From an uncultured bacterium (GTDB lineage: Bacteria; UBP6; UBA1177): a stretch of 47,508 nt of DNA. Positions 45,001-47,508 of this stretch are shown here, one piece after another. Below the pieces are notes generated by a model. The model had not been told where the DNA came from and searched no databases. It saw nothing but the letters and a program-made list of their open reading frames with translations. Location of the stretch: contig CAJOMF010000005.1 of NCBI GenBank assembly GCA_905235605.1, positions 1 to 47,508 on the forward strand, given 5' to 3'. Positions within the stretch are counted from its first letter, which is position 1. The number at the start of each line of letters is the position of its first letter. The position numbers were made by a program, and so were the translations under genes.

Positions 45001-45123
45001 GCCTGTAGGGCCGTGGATCAGAAAAACATTGCGGTTCCTGCGATAGTTTTCATTCGTGAAATCTATTTTCCACCCGCCGTAGAGGGAATTTATGTTTTTG
45101 AACTCAAGTTTTAATATTTTCAT
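42022..45123 (-). CDS. sbcC: exonuclease subunit SbcC
   Basis: This 1033-residue SMC-like ATPase has Walker A GPTGSGKT at 38-45, then long coiled coils broken by the zinc-hook CPVC at about residue 510. The C-terminal ABC signature NISGGERFLVSLSLALG and Walker B LFLDEGFGTL follow. With SbcD it forms the Mre11-Rad50-like nuclease that cuts hairpins and blocked DNA ends. Its start shares one base with the sbcD stop. The length is normal. Confidence 0.96.
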   Translation of the reverse strand: MKILKLEFKNINSLYGGWKIDFTNENYRRNRNVFLIHGPTGSGKTSILDAITLALYGKTARQKAINKGDAGNEVMTRETAGCYSRITYETEDGVYISEWSQHRARNSVSGTLQEPEYLIRKRDGETISSGRASSSALEKATVKIVKLDFNQFCRSVMLAQGEFNKFLDCGEKERAEILEKLNQSGRYRDIAVKIGERFKAEEQKCNELRIQHDEIAKNILSGDELKELTTKQDELSKQILELNDQKAVFYQDVRWYDEFESKQKAAAQSKRIFDEAEKQKADFKEKEERLKRAEQAGLCRASYKILNNMRDEQQKELTELQTVKAALPAAEKNYKESEENLQKEHNIGQELSRQQNEQRPLLEEVKKLDSDIKSREEIISREEKSLNEKKMKAKELNEELTKCHTALEQCDSLILSQKKFQEQHPNDGEIESQLSGIELMIKNVEDKKEARNKAEREYGKKSEELKELSKQKERLEKEIESKDSALLQLLSDEKFFIAGQLELRLKPGDICPVCGNEYHGTCTTEKSEDDPGRLESIVSNLKNLKMNLENLKEELNKISEKVSSCRTACENLKRSVQEHSCEIENTTGEIKKSVSAFEILFSGNELQNLLKQLKKRSDDWKNAETEISKNKQKQNAAQVSMEALSRQLDGITTEIAEKERELSKLKQDCGNLKNRRKEKFGEKNVAEEEAKLRKQLENSREKIGSLTKIKDEKFREHASVKTKYDFLVKQTRERESELISLTNEFRREILEKKFADEKEFIDSLLEPDELDSLRAENKKVEDDFNSAKQKMENDSSILEKFAATKRDSMPDRSECEKNAARIEEETGNLNKNLGQIEQQIIGNEKQGKYALEIKEKYDKQKNIFSKWDKMKDWTGDLKGDKFSVFVQSLTFRQLLIISNKYLHQMKERYTLTAKGDLDFQIEDANFSEPRSISNISGGERFLVSLSLALGIAEFASRNVKIDSLFLDEGFGTLSGPELSNVLDTLKSMQKAGKMLGIISHLPAVIDAIGQKIAVVPIPGGHSILKGDGIEGPL

Positions 45124-46376
45124 TATTCCACCTCGTTCGCTATTTCTTTAAAAAGCGGAAGGTATTCGTCAATAAGTTTTTTTGCCTCGTCACTTTCGGG
45201 ATCGAGCTGCGTCTTGTTCAGAATAAGAGTCTTGAAAACATCTTCCTCACTGAGTTCCGTTACATTCGAGACTCCGAAAGATTCAAGCGTCGAGTCATAG
45301 CGGCGTTCATTGAATCTCGCTTTCCAGCTCACAATGTAGAGCGGCGGATCTATTCTGCACTCTGACAGCGCATCGTGAATGTTTTTTCCGGCTTCGGCTT
45401 TATATGCGATTTCGATATATGTATTCTTTTCGAAACTTCGGAGGCATAGAGAAACCATTGCGGTTTTTATTTCTTCGACCGTTCCTCCGACGCGTATGAA
45501 GTCGAAAACCTGCGGGACTTCAAGCGGTGTCACCTGCGGCGCGTTTCCGCATTGAATGTCGACGAGGAGAATGTTTCTCGGTATGTCTGCTTCATCGAAC
45601 CCGAGAATGAAAGGGGAGCCGCTGTAACGGATGCGGTCGTTTTTTGCGACGCGTGTCGTGTAGTGGATGTGTCCCAGCGCCACGTAATCAAATTCCGGTG
45701 GAAAGACAGAAACATTTACAGCCCCTAAATTCCCGACCAGATCAATGGTTTTTGTGCCGTCATCCGTTTTTTCTCTGCACGAAACTTCCGATAGCCTTCC
45801 TTCAAGATTTGCAGCATACAGGTGTCCTGTAGCGATAACCGGGATATTCCATCCGGCACGCAGTGAATCTGCTGCCTCGTAAGCCTGCCGGTAAAGCCCG
45901 CTGAATGAGTTGTCCACGAAATCTTTGCCGTCTTCCGCAAATCTCCTCAGATCGGCTTCGCGGACGAAGGGAACTGCGGCACATACGGCGATTGCGTTTC
46001 CAACAGCATCTTTCAATTCGAAAACGCAGTCTTCAAGCGGAATGTCGGAAATGCGTCCCACGACGTGGATATTGAGTGCTTCAAGCAGATCTTTCGGCGC
46101 ATCGATCAGAGGTGCTGAATCGTGGTTGCCTGCGACAATAATGATGTTCCGGCAGCATGAGTCGAGCAGCGTAGACAAAAATTTGTAGTATTCGTGGCGG
46201 ACTTCCAAAGGAGGATTTATCGTATCGAAAATATCGCCTGAAACAATGAGAGCTTCGGCTTTCTCTGCTTCGATCTGACCTTTCAGCCACTTGAAAAAAG
46301 CGCGTACCTCTTCGATCCGGTCTATATCGTGCATTGAATTCCCCAGATGCCAGTCTGCCGTGTGAATGAATTTCAT
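45123..46376 (-). CDS. sbcD: exonuclease subunit SbcD
   Basis: This 417-residue calcineurin-like phosphoesterase has all five motifs: HTADWHLGN (5-13), VSGDIFDT (about 45), VAGNHDSAP (about 80), ATGHLYAAN and ALGHIHY. These bind the two metals of the nuclease site. It works with SbcC. Its ribosome site GGAG sits in the loop of a 6-bp stem, TTTACC/GGTAAA, directly before the ATG. Confidence 0.96.
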   Translation of the reverse strand: MKFIHTADWHLGNSMHDIDRIEEVRAFFKWLKGQIEAEKAEALIVSGDIFDTINPPLEVRHEYYKFLSTLLDSCCRNIIIVAGNHDSAPLIDAPKDLLEALNIHVVGRISDIPLEDCVFELKDAVGNAIAVCAAVPFVREADLRRFAEDGKDFVDNSFSGLYRQAYEAADSLRAGWNIPVIATGHLYAANLEGRLSEVSCREKTDDGTKTIDLVGNLGAVNVSVFPPEFDYVALGHIHYTTRVAKNDRIRYSGSPFILGFDEADIPRNILLVDIQCGNAPQVTPLEVPQVFDFIRVGGTVEEIKTAMVSLCLRSFEKNTYIEIAYKAEAGKNIHDALSECRIDPPLYIVSWKARFNERRYDSTLESFGVSNVTELSEEDVFKTLILNKTQLDPESDEAKKLIDEYLPLFKEIANEVE

Positions 46377-46392
46377 TTTACCCTCCGGTAAA
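46377..46392 (-). promoter_or_regulatory. hairpin holding the sbcD ribosome site in its loop
   Basis: On the minus strand TTTACC-GGAG-GGTAAA abuts the ATG at 46376. The stem is six base pairs with a four-base loop that is the Shine-Dalgarno core. Confidence 0.3.
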
Positions 46393-46420
46393 GTCTGAGG
46401 TTTTTGCAGCAGTTATAAAA

Positions 46421-47044
46421 TTAAAGCAGCGATACTACCGCCAGATAGTGCAGTATTGCGCCGGAAAGGACGAAAAAGTGCCAGATGCCGTGAAAATATT
46501 TGCGTTTCGAGAGGTAGAAATAACTTCCTGCCGTGTAAACCACCCCGCCAGAAATCAGATAAGCCATAGTTGTGTAGAGTCCTTTTGTCCACATCGAGTA
46601 GAGCATGAATACCGAAAGCCAGCCCATCAGGACGTAAAGTCCGGTCGAAAGACGTTTGAATTTGAGGGTAAGGCACGAAAAAACGATTCCTGTTAGCGCC
46701 AGATACCAGATCATAACGAGAAAAATGATTGAGTAGGGGATATCGAGCACGAGCATCAGCATCGGCGTGTAAGTTCCTGCAATCAGAAGATAGATCGCGC
46801 TGTGGTCGATACGCCTGAAAACTTTTTTCGCGGTTTCGTTCGTCATTGCGTGGTAGCATGTCGATGCCTGGAAAGAGATGAAGAGCATCGCGCTGTAAAT
46901 TGCCGTTGTCGCGCTCTGCATCGAAGTGCTTGATTTAAAGGCGAGCATCACCATTGCGTAAATGGCAAAAAGTGCGCCGAAAGCGTGACTGAAAGCATTG
47001 ATAAATTCTTCTCCGGGAGTGTATTTTTTTTCTTCGTGACTCAT
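46421..47044 (-). CDS. hemolysin III / PAQR-family membrane protein
   Basis: This 207-residue protein has about seven hydrophobic helices. The family motifs are present: EEFINAFSHAFGALFAIYA near the start, STCYHAM (Ser-His pair), the FRRIDHSAIYLLIAGTYTPML core, and FHGIWHFFVLSGAILHYLAV at the end. The conserved Ser and His residues form a metal site. Members (YqfA, hemolysin III) may be membrane hydrolases or membrane-stress proteins; cytolysis is not assured. GGAGG precedes the ATG. Confidence 0.92.
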   Translation of the reverse strand: MSHEEKKYTPGEEFINAFSHAFGALFAIYAMVMLAFKSSTSMQSATTAIYSAMLFISFQASTCYHAMTNETAKKVFRRIDHSAIYLLIAGTYTPMLMLVLDIPYSIIFLVMIWYLALTGIVFSCLTLKFKRLSTGLYVLMGWLSVFMLYSMWTKGLYTTMAYLISGGVVYTAGSYFYLSKRKYFHGIWHFFVLSGAILHYLAVVSLL

Positions 47045-47075
47045 GGCCGCCTCCTGAAAATCCAGTAACGGTTAA

Positions 47076-47103
47076 GGATTACAGCTGAAAAATTTTATGT
47101 CAA
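47076..47103 (-). promoter_or_regulatory. candidate promoter for the hemolysin III-family gene
   Basis: On the minus strand a perfect TTGACA (47103-47098), a 16-base spacer and TAATCC (47081-47076), 32 bases before the start codon. The -10 match is weak. Confidence 0.4.
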
Positions 47104-47142
47104 GGAATGAATTTGAAAAAGAAAAAATGGGAAATAACTGAT

Positions 47143-47508
47143 TTAGAGTTCGACTTCAATTTCTACTTCGATTACACACTGATCTGCTGAGAAGCAGTGG
47201 CAGACAGCTTCAACGAGCTCGGCAAGAGTTCCGTTGAAACCAAGAACCTGTGCAAGTGTTGCACAGAAACTCTGGGTTACGACTTTTTTGCATTCGCCGT
47301 CATACCAGAGATAGTCGTCAATGCAGCCGCAGGAATAAGACTCTCCTTCAATAGTGCAGACGCCGTCTGAATTTTCGTCGTTCAGGCACTGGTTCGGATT
47401 GCACGGATCTTGCGGTTCGGTGTCAGCGTCGGTGTCAGCGTCCGTGTCAGCATCCGTGTCAGCGTCGGTGTCAGCGTCCGTGTCAGCATCCGTGTCAGCA
47501 TCAGTATC
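47143..47508 (-). CDS. 3' part of a secreted or lipoprotein gene with DTDA repeat and EGF-like domain (partial)
   Basis: The minus-strand frame is open from the window end to a TAA at 47145-47143 (121 residues). It starts with about seven DTDA units (12-base repeat), then a cysteine-rich EGF-like segment (DPCNPNQCLND, SYSCGCIDDYLWYDGECKK). A C-terminal cysteine-containing domain ends in VIEVEIEVEL. The layout matches secreted proteins with an acidic linker after the lipid anchor; the signal is outside the window. It encodes no recognisable enzyme. Confidence 0.8.
   Translation of the reverse strand, partial: DTDADTDADTDADTDADTDADTDADTDADTEPQDPCNPNQCLNDENSDGVCTIEGESYSCGCIDDYLWYDGECKKVVTQSFCATLAQVLGFNGTLAELVEAVCHCFSADQCVIEVEIEVEL
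47418..47508. repeat. 12-base tandem repeat encoding DTDA
   Basis: About seven copies of a 12-base unit (minus strand GACACGGATGCT, with third-position changes) run off the window end. The changes are synonymous, so selection keeps the Asp/Thr/Asp/Ala pattern. Confidence 0.8.

Noticed and set aside
47418-47508. possible CRISPR-like or satellite array
   Set aside because: The 12-base units are continuous, in frame, without spacers and encode an acidic linker.

Overview
The window comes from a Gram-negative bacterium with an outer membrane: it has many lipoproteins with lipobox cysteines, a predicted outer-membrane barrel and envelope-spanning secretion parts. A complete membrane methylmalonyl-CoA decarboxylase operon suggests an anaerobic or fermentative, propionate-linked life style. 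Secreted proteins with D/T/S/G-rich linkers (DTDADTD, DTSDSGD), an FHA-DUF4388 protein and TSP3/vWA lipoproteins resemble Myxococcota and other delta-proteobacteria-like lineages. That placement is an inference from style, not from a marker gene. Several candidate promoters share a 16-bp spacer, often with a TTGC-type -35 box.

Layout. 1-6616, nearly all minus strand: a cell-wall recycling pair (AmgK-like sugar kinase and MurU-like nucleotidyltransferase) with a membrane protein, a CNT nucleoside transporter with a ROK sugar kinase, then FabZ with an exported ankyrin protein. 6784-7442: a Phd/ParE-type toxin-antitoxin pair with its own promoter. 8012-12730: methylmalonyl-CoA epimerase and the alpha, OadG-like, biotin-carrier and beta subunits of a sodium-pumping decarboxylase, ended by a strong UUCG-loop terminator. 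12787-14424: an accessory AAA/DUF4143 ATPase gene flanked by inverted copies of a ~33-bp repeat. 14425-23430: a COG2509 flavoprotein, an exported nitroreductase, the yebC-ruvC-ruvA-ruvB operon with an unknown helical protein at its end, a DUF58 protein and histidine ammonia-lyase.

23517-38296 is the accessory block and the most interesting part. A TSP3/vWA lipoprotein is divergent from a tightly overlapped nine-gene operon (25973-38007). The operon encodes a minimal type IV secretion-like apparatus: VirB2-like pilin, VirB3-, VirB4-, VirB6-, VirB8-, VirB9- and VirB10-like proteins. A small outer-membrane barrel and a 1628-residue Ig-like lipoprotein follow. No relaxase, VirD4 coupling protein or VirB11 is visible. 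The set therefore looks less like a conjugation system and more like a dedicated surface or uptake machine, in gene content similar to the ComB-type systems.

38297-47508 returns to housekeeping genes on the minus strand: an RsmB-family rRNA methyltransferase, shikimate dehydrogenase, the FHA-DUF4388 protein, a small membrane-anchored protein, SbcC/SbcD, a hemolysin III-family protein, and the 3' part of a lipoprotein-like gene with a DTDA tandem repeat cut by the window end. No tRNA, rRNA or CRISPR array was seen.
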